Source: an uncultured Ruminococcus sp.
GTDB taxonomy: Bacteria > Bacillota > Clostridia > Oscillospirales > Ruminococcaceae
Direction of reading: 5' to 3'
Assembly (NCBI RefSeq): GCF_934476685.1
Contig: NZ_CAKSNX010000002.1
Span: 248,001-312,000 of the forward strand
Length of the DNA: 64,000 nucleotides
A program made the position numbers and the translations under genes. Numbering within the stretch: the stretch's first letter is position 1; each line of letters starts with the position of its first letter. The notes under the pieces are model-generated. The model had not been told where the DNA came from, searched no databases, and saw only the letters and a program-made list of their open reading frames with translations. Positions 35,099-45,036 of the stretch are shown here, in pieces.

Positions 35099-36508
35099 AT
35101 GAAGTGTTTAAAATGTGATCATACAATACCTGATGATAGTGTGTTCTGTGAGTTCTGTGGATCTAAGGTAGATGCACAAAACACTTATGAAGAAAGCAGC
35201 GTTAAAAAAATATATTGCAGACAATGCGGAAAAGAAGTTATGTCTGATAGTGTGTTCTGCGAATTTTGCGGCAGTCAGATCGAAGTGCCTAATGATCCTG
35301 TTTATCAGGAAGAAATTTATTCAAGTTCTGATCTTGATAAGGCTGAACAGTCCGAAGATCATGCCGAACAACTATTATATGAGCCGACTCCACAGGAACA
35401 TAAAGAAGATGAAAATACATCTGCAAAATCATCAAATACTTTTAAGATAATAACGGCAGTTTCATGTATGGTATGCGTTGCTGCGATATGTATATCTTTA
35501 CTGTTAATGTTATTTTCAAAGCCAAATGATAAAGATATAAAAACAGAAAAGGAAGCCGCAGTAATGATATCTTCTGCAGAAACCTCAGTACAGAGTTCAT
35601 CGGTCACAACTTCTGCTCTTCCGCTCAAAGACGAAGATCTTAACACACAGCCGGAAACAACAGCACTTACCACTGCACCGACAGAAACTACTACCAAAAA
35701 AGAAAGTAAAGTTTCTGCAAATGAAGAGCTTTCTCTTGTTGATCTTTATACGAAATTTAATTATATGAACAGCAGTTCTCTCAGAGAATATATAGGTGAT
35801 GATTATTATGTTACTACCAGAACGAGATATGACGGAACAGAAGTAACAGGTATCACCAGTGATACATATTTCAAGAATATTCTCGTGTTCCCTCCTGACA
35901 GCAATTATTATGATGAGGACACATTGGCTGAAATGTTTGAAGATACAGACAACGGTTTTATTTTTGTGGCTGAAGCATTTGAAGGCGGTCTGATAGGCGA
36001 TAATTCAAAGGTCGGCGATACCTATAAATATATGTCAAGTCATGTAGATTGTATAGCCGGAGTACGAAATAGTGGCTATTCAGCATCGATCGTTGATAAT
36101 GAACTTGTAAATCTGTATTTTGACGTATCAGGATATGAGTTCTCCGATGAAGAGTATGATCCGAATCCGTTTGTTGATCTAAGCCATACTGATAAAAAAT
36201 GTATAGGTGCTTCGATCGGTTATGCTTATGGAGAACCGCCATATTTTGACTGTACCATTAAAAATTCAGACGGTAATGCGTGGATAAGAAATGTTCCAAA
36301 TGCTGATGATAGTGAAAGCGCACGTTTGTGGATGGTTAAAGACGGAGATGATATAGAGATAGTTGGTTATGACGCAGATAGTGCTTTATTAGTTGAACTG
36401 AATGGTGAAGAATGGTATGAAGTTGGATATTACGGAGCAACTAATTCAGAAGGCGAAACTGTCAGAAAGATCGGATATATTGAAACCAAGTACGTTAATA
36501 CTAAATGA
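35099..36508 (+). CDS. double zinc-ribbon membrane protein with C-terminal SH3-like domain
   Basis: A 469-residue protein with two zinc ribbons (residues 3-21, MKCLKCDHTIPDDSVFCEFC, and about 40-58, YCRQCGKEVMSDSVFCEFC), an acidic linker, a membrane segment at about 116-139 and a Ser/Thr-rich spacer. The extracytoplasmic part ends in an SH3-like stretch (GEEWYEVGYYG and IGYIETKYV). GGAGAAAG precedes the ATG, 17 bases after the previous stop. The zinc ribbon is very close to that of the preceding gene, which suggests tandem duplication followed by exchange of the outer domain. The function is unknown. Confidence 0.75.
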   Translation: MKCLKCDHTIPDDSVFCEFCGSKVDAQNTYEESSVKKIYCRQCGKEVMSDSVFCEFCGSQIEVPNDPVYQEEIYSSSDLDKAEQSEDHAEQLLYEPTPQEHKEDENTSAKSSNTFKIITAVSCMVCVAAICISLLLMLFSKPNDKDIKTEKEAAVMISSAETSVQSSSVTTSALPLKDEDLNTQPETTALTTAPTETTTKKESKVSANEELSLVDLYTKFNYMNSSSLREYIGDDYYVTTRTRYDGTEVTGITSDTYFKNILVFPPDSNYYDEDTLAEMFEDTDNGFIFVAEAFEGGLIGDNSKVGDTYKYMSSHVDCIAGVRNSGYSASIVDNELVNLYFDVSGYEFSDEEYDPNPFVDLSHTDKKCIGASIGYAYGEPPYFDCTIKNSDGNAWIRNVPNADDSESARLWMVKDGDDIEIVGYDADSALLVELNGEEWYEVGYYGATNSEGETVRKIGYIETKYVNTK

Positions 36509-36525
36509 TTATAGGAGAGCTAAAA

Positions 36526-38193
36526 ATGATATGTAAAATATGCGGTAATGAAACAAACGGTGATGCGAAGTTTTGCAATTACTGTGGCAGTCCATTAGAA
36601 CAACTGAATGAAACAAGCAGGCAGAAAAAATTTTGCAGAAAATGCGGTAATGAGTTATCAGATAATTCAATGTTTTGCAGAAGATGTGGTGAAAGAGTAG
36701 TAACGACAGATGATCATTCTTGTGAAAACGACTCCATAACTGCTCAATTAAATTCAAATGTTGTTTTAGGGCAGTCGGCTGCAGTTAAAAAGAAGAGTTC
36801 AAAGAAAATAATATTCACAGCTGCAGCAATTATAGGTGCAGCTATCATAGTAATAGCAGTAATGTTTTTTACGAAGCTTACACAAAGAGATGATAAAAAG
36901 ATAGTAAACGCTTTTGAAAATACTTTTGGTGCGGAAAACTATAAGTGTACATTGACATGCTATCCGATAGATGATGATGGATTTGACCCTGACGAAAAAC
37001 ATATAGCATATATTGAAAAATGTTATGACAAATCGAAAAAGAGTGATCAATACTATTTTGATTCATACTATGTAGATTCAGATCAAGAATCTGCTCATTA
37101 CAAAACTGCATACATTGCCGGAGAATTATATGCATATGATACATACACAAAAAAATTTGTTTATGTAGATTCACAAAACGATGAATCCAGAAAAAATTCA
37201 AAAAAAGTAATGGAAAAAGGTCTGTATTCCATAATTACTACCAGAAATAATTTCTTAAATGATTATTTGTTATATGATGATATCTTCTTTCAGCAGAAGT
37301 ATATTTTATCATCTAATGCAGTTCCTGCTTTAGAAAAGATCCTTGAAAAGTACTTTGAAGAGGGAAAGAGTGACTGTATAAAAGAATATACAAAAGATGG
37401 TGATAAATATTCATTTAAAGTTGACTATTCCAAACTGATAAAGACAGTTGATGTTGATTATGGCAAACAGGTCAAAAAAAGCGTTATAGATATATTTTCA
37501 CATTTTGAAGATTCGGAAAAAATAAAATACACTTTAAATGTTGATTTTACAATAAAAAATAATTATGTTGAAAAGCTTGATATCACATCCGTAGGGGAGC
37601 TTAACAATTATTATGCAAAGTTCGGTAAATGGTCATATAAGTTTGAATCTGTAAATAAGCTGAATTCGGAAAACAGTAAGATCGATAAGATAAAAATCAT
37701 AACTAATGAAGAAATAAGGCTTGGCGAATTAAAAACAGCTAACGCAAATGCAAAGATTGCATACAACGCATTGCAGGGGGTTTTGGCAGATTGGGAAACA
37801 CAAGGAGCGAATATAGACGATATAAAAATTGATTTGTTAAACAATATTTCTTTTCACACATATGAAGATTATGATGAATATTATAAGTATAATTATTCAT
37901 ATGATGAAGATGACGAATATGATAACGATGACAATGATAACTATTCATACGAAAAAAGCTATATCATAAATGAAGTTAATGATGCAATAAAAGATGATGT
38001 AAACGGATATGTATATATCGGAACGTATGATGATAATGGAAAAATTTTATTTTATGTACAGTTTAGTAAAAAGATAGACAACAATGTTGTCGGTTTAAGA
38101 AATCCTGTTCCTTCAAAAGAAACGATAATTGGTCAATATCCAAATCCCAACACAGATGATAAAATTTACACTTGGGGAAAATATAATAATTAA
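36526..38193 (+). CDS. double zinc-ribbon membrane protein with Asp/Tyr-rich tail
   Basis: A 555-residue protein with two zinc ribbons (MICKICGNETNGDAKFCNYC and FCRKCGNELSDNSMFCRRCG), a membrane segment at about 95-116 and a large extracytoplasmic domain. The tail has a low-complexity stretch of Asp, Tyr, Asn and Glu at about residues 450-490 before a short final strand-rich part. The ATG at 36526 is chosen because AGGAG at 36513-36517 fits it; an earlier in-frame start overlaps the previous gene. It follows 17 bases after the previous stop and is the last of the three-gene set before a terminator. The function is unknown. Confidence 0.75.
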   Translation: MICKICGNETNGDAKFCNYCGSPLEQLNETSRQKKFCRKCGNELSDNSMFCRRCGERVVTTDDHSCENDSITAQLNSNVVLGQSAAVKKKSSKKIIFTAAAIIGAAIIVIAVMFFTKLTQRDDKKIVNAFENTFGAENYKCTLTCYPIDDDGFDPDEKHIAYIEKCYDKSKKSDQYYFDSYYVDSDQESAHYKTAYIAGELYAYDTYTKKFVYVDSQNDESRKNSKKVMEKGLYSIITTRNNFLNDYLLYDDIFFQQKYILSSNAVPALEKILEKYFEEGKSDCIKEYTKDGDKYSFKVDYSKLIKTVDVDYGKQVKKSVIDIFSHFEDSEKIKYTLNVDFTIKNNYVEKLDITSVGELNNYYAKFGKWSYKFESVNKLNSENSKIDKIKIITNEEIRLGELKTANANAKIAYNALQGVLADWETQGANIDDIKIDLLNNISFHTYEDYDEYYKYNYSYDEDDEYDNDDNDNYSYEKSYIINEVNDAIKDDVNGYVYIGTYDDNGKILFYVQFSKKIDNNVVGLRNPVPSKETIIGQYPNPNTDDKIYTWGKYNN

Positions 38194-38274
38194 CGTACAG
38201 CTTTTGAAATAAACAAAAATTGTTAGACACATTTGCTGAATTCTATAAAAAGTAATCGAAAAGATGAGATTAAA

Positions 38275-38309
38275 AAGCGTTTGTCAAAATGGCAAGCGCT
38301 TACTTTTTA
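38275..38309 (+). terminator. intrinsic terminator after the zinc-ribbon operon
   Basis: AAGCGTTTG pairs with CAAGCGCTT (one G-T pair) and is followed by ACTTTTTAT. It lies in a 320-base gap; apart from this and the next promoter I see nothing else there. Confidence 0.75.
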
Positions 38310-38441
38310 TACCCAAAATCATTAACAATGCAAATGGATATTCTTTGTGGACTTTAGCGATATCATAATTCGATCAATAGCATAAGCTTGCTGATCGGTG
38401 AAATAGACAGTGGCAATGATCTACTTTGTTGTTCTTATCTA

Positions 38442-38470
38442 TTGAATAAAAAAACAAAATATGATATAAT
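38442..38470 (+). promoter_or_regulatory. promoter of the DUF4011 helicase gene
   Basis: TTGAAT at 38442-38447 and TATAAT at 38465-38470, 17 bases apart, 44 bases before the TTG start of the helicase gene. Confidence 0.8.
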
Positions 38471-38513
38471 ATACTTGCATTTAACAATTTCATGTAAAAG
38501 TCGGTGATTCTTT

Positions 38514-41500
38514 TTGAAAATAGAAACAAAAGTAGAATATTGGGAAAATAAACTGCTCGACCTCGGAAAACGAAACAGAATGATAAATTGCCCTCTGCCT
38601 AAAACAGGCAAACGTGTTTCACGTTCCAGTATAATGATAGAGATACCTGAGATCCAAGAATTATGGGATACTGTTCTGAACGTTGAAAAAGGTATAGAAT
38701 TTCCTGTTGACCTGAATACTTATGTTGAAGGCAATGAAGATGATGAAGAAAGGCTCGCCCAAAATACCACGTTTATTAACGGATATAAAACAGATCAATC
38801 AGTAACAGATACCTGTAAAACCCTTTTGGCTATGAAAAGAAAATCAAGAGAATTTATGGACAACAAGGGTATGAATGCCCTTTATCTTGCATTTGGCTTT
38901 TTAGATTGGAAAGACAATGGTCAGACCGGTCAGCAGCTGCGTTCACCGCTTGTTCTTGTTCCTGTGTCTATCACGCAGGAGAGTATTGCTGATCCTTTTT
39001 TTATATCAAAAACCGATGAGGAGCCTATTGGAAACACTCCTCTCCAGCAGAAGTTACTTAGTGAATTCAACATAAATATTCCGGTATTTGATGAAAATGA
39101 TGATCTGCAAACTTATTTTGATAAAGTAGAACATGAATGCAGACCTTTGGGCTGGACAGTAGATCGTAATTCTGTACAGCTGACTATGCTGAGTTATTTG
39201 AAAATGGCAATGTATCATGATATTGCCATTCATAAGGACATTATAAGATCGCATCCGATAATACGAACTTTAAATGGAGAAACAAATCAGCTTGATCATA
39301 ATGAATTTGTGGATGTTGGTTCAATAGATCATGACGCAGAAGAACCACGCACAGTTTATTCGGTCGTTGATGCAGATTCAAGTCAGCAGGATGCTATAAC
39401 GCTTGCAAAGTCAGGGGCAAGCTTTGTTCTGCAAGGACCTCCGGGAACAGGAAAAAGCCAGACCATAACAAATATCATTGCGGAATTGTTAGGTCAGGGA
39501 AAGAAAGTGCTTTTTGTTTCAGAAAAAATGGCTGCGCTTGATGTTGTTTACAGAAGGTTAGTTTCATCGGGATTGGGTGACTTTTGTCTGACTCTTCATA
39601 ACCCTGATGCTAAGAGAAAAGAGATAATGGAACAGTTAGCCGTATCCGTTAAGCTGTCAGAAAGTAAAGTCAAATTCAAAAATGAAGCTTTTGAGAAGCT
39701 TGAATCACTGAAAATAGTGCGGGAAAGTTTAAATAAGTATGTTGCACAGCTTCACACAGAAGTAGAACCTCTTGGTGAAACTATATTTAAGGTCAATGGA
39801 TATATATCGAAGTTCGATGATTATCCTGATATTGATTTTGTGCAGAAAAACGCAGGAGAAATGTCGTCTTCTGATCTGGCAGTAAACAGAGCGGCGTTAA
39901 GCGAGTATATAAGGATCGTTGCAAAAAGCGGATATCAGCACGATAATCCATGGCTTGGCAGTAATGTTAAGGATGTGAATCATCTTTTTCGTCAGAAGTT
40001 TTTTGCATATTCTGAAAAGCTGTTGCCATATTTAATTAATGGTGCAGAAATGCTTAATGATGTCAGTATATTTATCAGTAACGGATACGATGATCTTAAC
40101 TATAAGGGAGGAAAAGAATTTGAGAATATCCTGAAGTTAGCTTTAAAGTCACCAAATGTACCTTATAGTTGGCTTTCTATCGATGTTAATGCAACAAAGA
40201 AAAGGCTCTATCAGATCGAGGCGGATATCAGACAAAGGAATAATAGTGAAGAATCACTGCCAAGTGTTCGTAATATCATAAACAAGCTTACTTTCGGCGG
40301 TTCAAAAATGTTTGAGTATATAATGTCAGATAATGACAGCGAGCTTGATATCGTTCTTAAACAGTTTAACGATGATTATACAAATTTATCTTCTTTGTTA
40401 TCTAATGAAGAAGAGAGTATAGTATCGTATAATAAATCTGATGTTGTTTATTCCATGCAGCATTATAAAGATATCCTTGACAAGCTGAGAGCTGAAAAAA
40501 ATGAAAAAGCAGAAATTGAAAAAAATATCAGCGATCTCACAGACGATAAAGCACGTCAGAATATTATTCTTGATGAATTCAGAAATAAAAGCAAGAACGC
40601 AGATGAACTTGTAACAGTATCTTATAAAGAAGAAATACTTGATCTTGATATTTCATTACTTAAGGTGAGATTTAACGATAATTATAGATCATTGCTGAGA
40701 TCTTTTAATTCGCAGTATCGCAAAGACTGCGAATTGTTAAGAAGCTATTCCAGAACAAATGAACGTTCAAAATATAAGATGATAGTTGAATTGCTGGAAA
40801 AGATATCTGACGCACAGCAGAAGAGATCTGAACTTGAAGATCAGGATAAGATTGTCCGTAAAATATCCGAACAGCTCGATGAATTGCAGAATAAGCTTAA
40901 AGAACTAAATGATACTATACATGATCTCAATAATGAATATCCACTATCCAAACAGAAGTATAAGGGATCATATGATCTGTTTGTGACAAAAACACAGCAG
41001 TTGATATCACATTATGAAGATCATTTAAAGCAAGTATCAGATAATATTTCAATATCATTTGCAGCATTATCCGAAACCCTTAATGATACAATAACTGAAA
41101 ACAGTGATATAAAAGATATTGCGAACAAGTTGGAGTGGATCGATGCCTTTTTATCAGCAGCTAAAGCTCACAATGCCTCTGAAAGCTTTATGAAAATGAC
41201 AGCTGCCGCTGTTCCCGAACATCTTAGATCAGTTGAAAAAATGCTTGAAAAAGTTTCAGTATGGAATCATGAGTTTAATGATATGACAGCCTTTTTCATG
41301 AGTCAGTTTGATGAAGAACGTCAGAAGACCTTTACTGAACTTCCTGTCGAAAAGCTTGCACAGGCTGTTGCTGATTGTCGTGATAATTTCAATAAACTTG
41401 AAAATCTTATTGATCATAATAATGCTGTACAGGTCATAGAAAAGCATGGACTTTCACAGTTCATTGATATTATTGAGGATATGGAGCTTGACAGTTCTGA

Positions 41501-43496
41501 AATACTTCCGTGCTATGAAAAGTGTTTTTACAGATCGTGGCTTGATAATGTGATACCACGTTTTGATCAGATCAATATGTTCCGTCATGACAGACAAGAA
41601 GAAAAAATCAAAGAATTTAAAGAACTCGATATTACACATCTTAAAATTTCACAGGTCATATTGAAAGGTCAGCTTATTGAGCGGCTGCCTAATCTTAATT
41701 TTTCTGGTGCCGGTGACGAAGCTGCAATATTGAAACGTGAACTTAACAAAAGAAGCCGTCTTATGCCGATAAGAAAGCTGATAGCAGCTATTCCTTCGTT
41801 ATTACCTGCACTAAAACCCTGTATGATGATGTCGCCTTTGTCGGTAAGTACATATTTTGGCAATGCAGATTTTGGCTTTGACACAGTTATTTTTGACGAG
41901 GCTTCACAGGTCCGTACCGAAGAAGCTGTCTGCTCTATATTCAGAGCTAAACAGGTCATAATAGCCGGTGATAGCAAACAGCTTCCGCCGACAGATTTCT
42001 TCAGTTCATCAGCGTTAGGTCCTGACGAATTATATGATGATGACGAAGGGATCAACGATGCCGGTGCTTATGAATCACTTTTGGACGAAGCAGCAATTTT
42101 GCCGTCACAAACGCTGTTATGGCATTACAGAAGTAAGCATGAACATCTTATCGCATTTTCAAACTATAAGATATATCAGAAAAGTCTTATCACTTTTCCG
42201 TCTGCAATAAAGAAAGCTCCTGATCTGGGTGTTGAATATATATACTTATCGGACGGTGTTTATGAAAGAGGCGGAAAAGGCGGAAACTTAAAGGAAGCTG
42301 AAAAGATATGCAGTCTTTTGGTCGAGCATTTCACTGATCATCCGAAAAGAAGTATCGGTATTATTGCGTTCGGTGCAAAGCAGCAGACCATAATAGAAAA
42401 CGAGGTTCTGAAGCTTAGACGGGAACATCCGGAATTTGAAGAATATTTTAGGGATAATCGTGATGAGCCTTTGTTTATCAGAAATCTTGAATCTGTACAG
42501 GGCGATGAACGTGATACGATCATTTTCAGCATAGGATATGGAAAAGATCAGAATGGTAAATTCCTTATGAATTTCGGACCATTAAGCCGTGAGGGCGGAG
42601 AACGCAGACTTAATGTTGCCGTAACAAGAGCAAGATATAATCTAAAGCTTGTTGGTTCTATCCTGCCGTCGGATATAAAAACAGACAGGATATCAGCCGT
42701 TGGTCCAAGCCTTTTAAGAGATTATATTGATTTTGCTATACATGGTGAAAGTGTTCTCAAATCCGAATTGCAGGTCGAAGAGAATGTTTGGTTTGATTCT
42801 CCTTTTGAAGAATCGGTCTATAACTTCCTGACATCGCAGGGATTTAAAGTTGCGACACAGGTCGGATGTTCGGGATATCGTATTGATTTGGCAGTATATC
42901 ATCCAAATTACGAGGGCAGATTTGCTATCGGTATTGAATGTGACGGTGCGGCATACCATTCTGCAAGAACCGCCCGTGAACGTGACCGCCTCAGACAAAC
43001 AGTACTTGAAAATATGGGGTGGAAAATTTATCGTATATGGTCAACGGATTGGATCAAAGATGCTGTTTCAGAGAAAAAACGTTTGATCGATGCGATCAAT
43101 ATTTCAATAATGAATTACAGCGAACCAACTATGAATATTCCCCCTGAAAAGGACATAAAAACAGAATATATTGATATAACAGAGAAAACCGAAACGGAAA
43201 TACAGATCGAGCAGAAGAAAAATTATCGTTCTGCCTATGCCGGATGTAAACCGCAGGAAATTCCAAGTTATGAGTATGAGGTTACTTTGCTGAAGATCCT
43301 GGAAGATGGTTATGGAAGCAGGCAAATTGATAACCTTATCAGAGATGCAGCAAATTTGGGATATGATTGGCATCGTGTGGGAAGGATAATCAGAGAAAAG
43401 TTTATCACTGCAATATACACGCTTGTCAGAAAGCAAAAGGTTGAAGTAAATGGGGACGAAGTGAAACTTTTGCAAGATACGAAATCGGGAAAATAG
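38514..43496 (+). CDS. DUF4011 superfamily 1 helicase with C-terminal Vsr-like endonuclease domain
   Basis: A 1660-residue protein. DUF4011 lies at the N-terminus (KVEYWENKLLDLGKRNRMIN). The SF1 helicase core is split: Walker A GPPGTGKSQT at 308-317, then a coiled-coil insert of about 700 residues, then Walker B FDEASQV (D1128-E1129), GDSKQLPPTDFF, ESVQGDERD and LNVAVTRAR. A PD-(D/E)xK/Vsr-like nuclease follows (FDSPFEESVYNFL, YRIDLAV, GIECDGAAYHSA), and a DUF3320-like helical end. The TTG start has GGTGAT 5 bases upstream and gives the usual family N-terminus. The domain order matches the DUF4011-helicase-Vsr type reported as an antiphage system (Hhe, as I recall it). It stands alone with its own promoter and terminator in an accessory region. 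Confidence 0.85.
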   Translation: MKIETKVEYWENKLLDLGKRNRMINCPLPKTGKRVSRSSIMIEIPEIQELWDTVLNVEKGIEFPVDLNTYVEGNEDDEERLAQNTTFINGYKTDQSVTDTCKTLLAMKRKSREFMDNKGMNALYLAFGFLDWKDNGQTGQQLRSPLVLVPVSITQESIADPFFISKTDEEPIGNTPLQQKLLSEFNINIPVFDENDDLQTYFDKVEHECRPLGWTVDRNSVQLTMLSYLKMAMYHDIAIHKDIIRSHPIIRTLNGETNQLDHNEFVDVGSIDHDAEEPRTVYSVVDADSSQQDAITLAKSGASFVLQGPPGTGKSQTITNIIAELLGQGKKVLFVSEKMAALDVVYRRLVSSGLGDFCLTLHNPDAKRKEIMEQLAVSVKLSESKVKFKNEAFEKLESLKIVRESLNKYVAQLHTEVEPLGETIFKVNGYISKFDDYPDIDFVQKNAGEMSSSDLAVNRAALSEYIRIVAKSGYQHDNPWLGSNVKDVNHLFRQKFFAYSEKLLPYLINGAEMLNDVSIFISNGYDDLNYKGGKEFENILKLALKSPNVPYSWLSIDVNATKKRLYQIEADIRQRNNSEESLPSVRNIINKLTFGGSKMFEYIMSDNDSELDIVLKQFNDDYTNLSSLLSNEEESIVSYNKSDVVYSMQHYKDILDKLRAEKNEKAEIEKNISDLTDDKARQNIILDEFRNKSKNADELVTVSYKEEILDLDISLLKVRFNDNYRSLLRSFNSQYRKDCELLRSYSRTNERSKYKMIVELLEKISDAQQKRSELEDQDKIVRKISEQLDELQNKLKELNDTIHDLNNEYPLSKQKYKGSYDLFVTKTQQLISHYEDHLKQVSDNISISFAALSETLNDTITENSDIKDIANKLEWIDAFLSAAKAHNASESFMKMTAAAVPEHLRSVEKMLEKVSVWNHEFNDMTAFFMSQFDEERQKTFTELPVEKLAQAVADCRDNFNKLENLIDHNNAVQVIEKHGLSQFIDIIEDMELDSSEILPCYEKCFYRSWLDNVIPRFDQINMFRHDRQEEKIKEFKELDITHLKISQVILKGQLIERLPNLNFSGAGDEAAILKRELNKRSRLMPIRKLIAAIPSLLPALKPCMMMSPLSVSTYFGNADFGFDTVIFDEASQVRTEEAVCSIFRAKQVIIAGDSKQLPPTDFFSSSALGPDELYDDDEGINDAGAYESLLDEAAILPSQTLLWHYRSKHEHLIAFSNYKIYQKSLITFPSAIKKAPDLGVEYIYLSDGVYERGGKGGNLKEAEKICSLLVEHFTDHPKRSIGIIAFGAKQQTIIENEVLKLRREHPEFEEYFRDNRDEPLFIRNLESVQGDERDTIIFSIGYGKDQNGKFLMNFGPLSREGGERRLNVAVTRARYNLKLVGSILPSDIKTDRISAVGPSLLRDYIDFAIHGESVLKSELQVEENVWFDSPFEESVYNFLTSQGFKVATQVGCSGYRIDLAVYHPNYEGRFAIGIECDGAAYHSARTARERDRLRQTVLENMGWKIYRIWSTDWIKDAVSEKKRLIDAINISIMNYSEPTMNIPPEKDIKTEYIDITEKTETEIQIEQKKNYRSAYAGCKPQEIPSYEYEVTLLKILEDGYGSRQIDNLIRDAANLGYDWHRVGRIIREKFITAIYTLVRKQKVEVNGDEVKLLQDTKSGK

Positions 43497-43529
43497 AAAA
43501 ATTAACAATGAAACTATAATATAATAACG

Positions 43530-43564
43530 AACTGGCTTCGCAATTTAAGTGGAGTCAGTTTTTG
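43530..43564 (+). terminator. intrinsic terminator after the helicase gene
   Basis: AACTGGCT pairs with AGTCAGTT (one G-T pair), followed by five T residues and TTG. The following 215 bases are AT-rich and hold only an 8-base inverted repeat (ATACAAGA/TCTTGTAT at 43681-43718) of unknown meaning. Confidence 0.7.
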
Positions 43565-43780
43565 TTGTTTAGCTGAATATATTTATGATCATATTTCACT
43601 ATGAGTTTTAAGCTCAATTATAAAAGTTGCTTAATATATTGTAGAAAAATTAACTTATCACGTTGTTAATATATTTGCAAATACAAGACACGATCATAGC
43701 TATTTTCAGATCTTGTATTGTTATAAAATCTTAAAATTTAACAGCAATAGATAAAATATTACACTTTTATAAAATTATCC

Positions 43781-43875
43781 TTGACATTAATGGAACAATA
43801 TGTTATTATAATTAATGCTGATTTTGACTAATTTAAGCGTGATATATTGGATTTATTAGTCAATGAAAATCAGCA
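43781..43875 (+). promoter_or_regulatory. promoter and 5' hairpin leader of the ABC exporter operon
   Basis: TTGACA (43781-43786) and TATTAT (43804-43809) are 17 bases apart; TATAAT at 43807 is an alternative. From the expected transcription start (about 43816) the RNA folds into a long hairpin: TGCTGATTTT (43816-43825) with AAAATCAGCA (43866-43875) and GACTAAT (43826-43832) with ATTAGTC (43855-43861), with a 4-base bulge. A 5'-terminal stem of this kind usually stabilises mRNA or hosts regulation. A ribosome-binding site AAGGAG follows before 43910. Confidence 0.65.
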
Positions 43876-43909
43876 CAGATCTTAAACACTGACAATAAGG
43901 AGAAAAGTA

Positions 43910-45025
43910 ATGAATATTTGCGGTAATGCATTGCGTAACTTAAAAGTTTTTATAAAAACTAATAATATCGCTTTTGTGATTTTGGTCATAGGCATGATTA
44001 CCTCAGTTATTACATTTGTTTACACTTTTGTAAGGATAGATTATTATAATGCAATAACCAGCACAGCCGAAACTGACTTGTCGGAAATAGTTATGTCAAA
44101 AGATACAGATATAACACTTTCACCTGAAATTTCAGAACGGCTGGCTGCTTACTGCAGCAATAATGATTTTATAAAATATGTATATGCAAATATATCAGTA
44201 ACAGGCAATGAGGATTTTGATGAATACTCATATCTTATATGTGATCTGTCTGATAACAATAATTATTTTGCTGATTTGCTGAACACAAATATAATGTATA
44301 GTGGAAAATGGTTCAGTAATGACGAACTGAAAGAAAGTTCACCCGTTTGTGTACTGAGCGGAATGAATTATTCGGAAATATCAGAGGTGTTTTGCGGCAG
44401 TACAGAACTTAATGTGGTGGGCATTATGAACGAAAGCAGTCCAACGTGCGGTTATGTCCCTTTGAGTACAGTGGAAAAAAACAATATACCGGTTTCGTAT
44501 ATTACATTTAAGACAGCGTCTTCAAATATGACATATGCTATGCTTGAAGCCTTTGTAAATGACATCTCCGACAGCTTTCCTGAATTTAAAGTACAATCAG
44601 AACTGAGCAAAAAAGCAGACGACAAAGCAGGTGTGTTTGACAGCGAAAATACAGCAATGCTTTGTATGGGTATCATAGCGTCTGTTAATGTAGCGTATCT
44701 GTATATATACGTTCTTAAAAGAAAGCTGAAAATAATATATGTATACAAATTGTCCGGAGTGAAGAACAGTACTATACTGGCGGTTTTCATTGCGGAGTTT
44801 ATGATGATAATTATTTCGGCTTTTTTAGCGGCAGTATTGCTCTTCCAGTTCTGTATTTATCCTGTAATAAGTGAAAGGGATATAGCTTTTGCTTTAGGTC
44901 TGTCATTAAAGCACTATGTTGCGTCAGCTTTGTCCATGCTGATAATTTTTATGATAACAGTTTGTCCTGTGGCAGTTTATTACATAAAAAAGAATACTGT
45001 TGAAATCTTTAAAAGCATACGATAG
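43910..45025 (+). CDS. FtsX/MacB-like ABC transporter permease, first subunit
   Basis: A 371-residue membrane protein with an N-terminal membrane segment (about 18-40), an extracytoplasmic region of about 200 residues and three membrane segments in the last 130 residues. YVLKRKLKIIYVYKLSGVKN resembles the permease coupling region of FtsX/MacB proteins. AAGGAG precedes the ATG. A second permease follows after 11 bases and an ATPase after that. The set resembles peptide or antimicrobial efflux systems. The substrate is unknown. Confidence 0.8.
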   Translation: MNICGNALRNLKVFIKTNNIAFVILVIGMITSVITFVYTFVRIDYYNAITSTAETDLSEIVMSKDTDITLSPEISERLAAYCSNNDFIKYVYANISVTGNEDFDEYSYLICDLSDNNNYFADLLNTNIMYSGKWFSNDELKESSPVCVLSGMNYSEISEVFCGSTELNVVGIMNESSPTCGYVPLSTVEKNNIPVSYITFKTASSNMTYAMLEAFVNDISDSFPEFKVQSELSKKADDKAGVFDSENTAMLCMGIIASVNVAYLYIYVLKRKLKIIYVYKLSGVKNSTILAVFIAEFMMIIISAFLAAVLLFQFCIYPVISERDIAFALGLSLKHYVASALSMLIIFMITVCPVAVYYIKKNTVEIFKSIR

Positions 45026-45036
45026 GGGGGTATAAG

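Noticed and set aside
43681..43718. ATACAAGA/TCTTGTAT inverted repeat in the gap before the ABC exporter operon
   Set aside because: Eight-base arms with a 22-base gap in AT-rich DNA are expected by chance; no T run and no promoter element overlaps.
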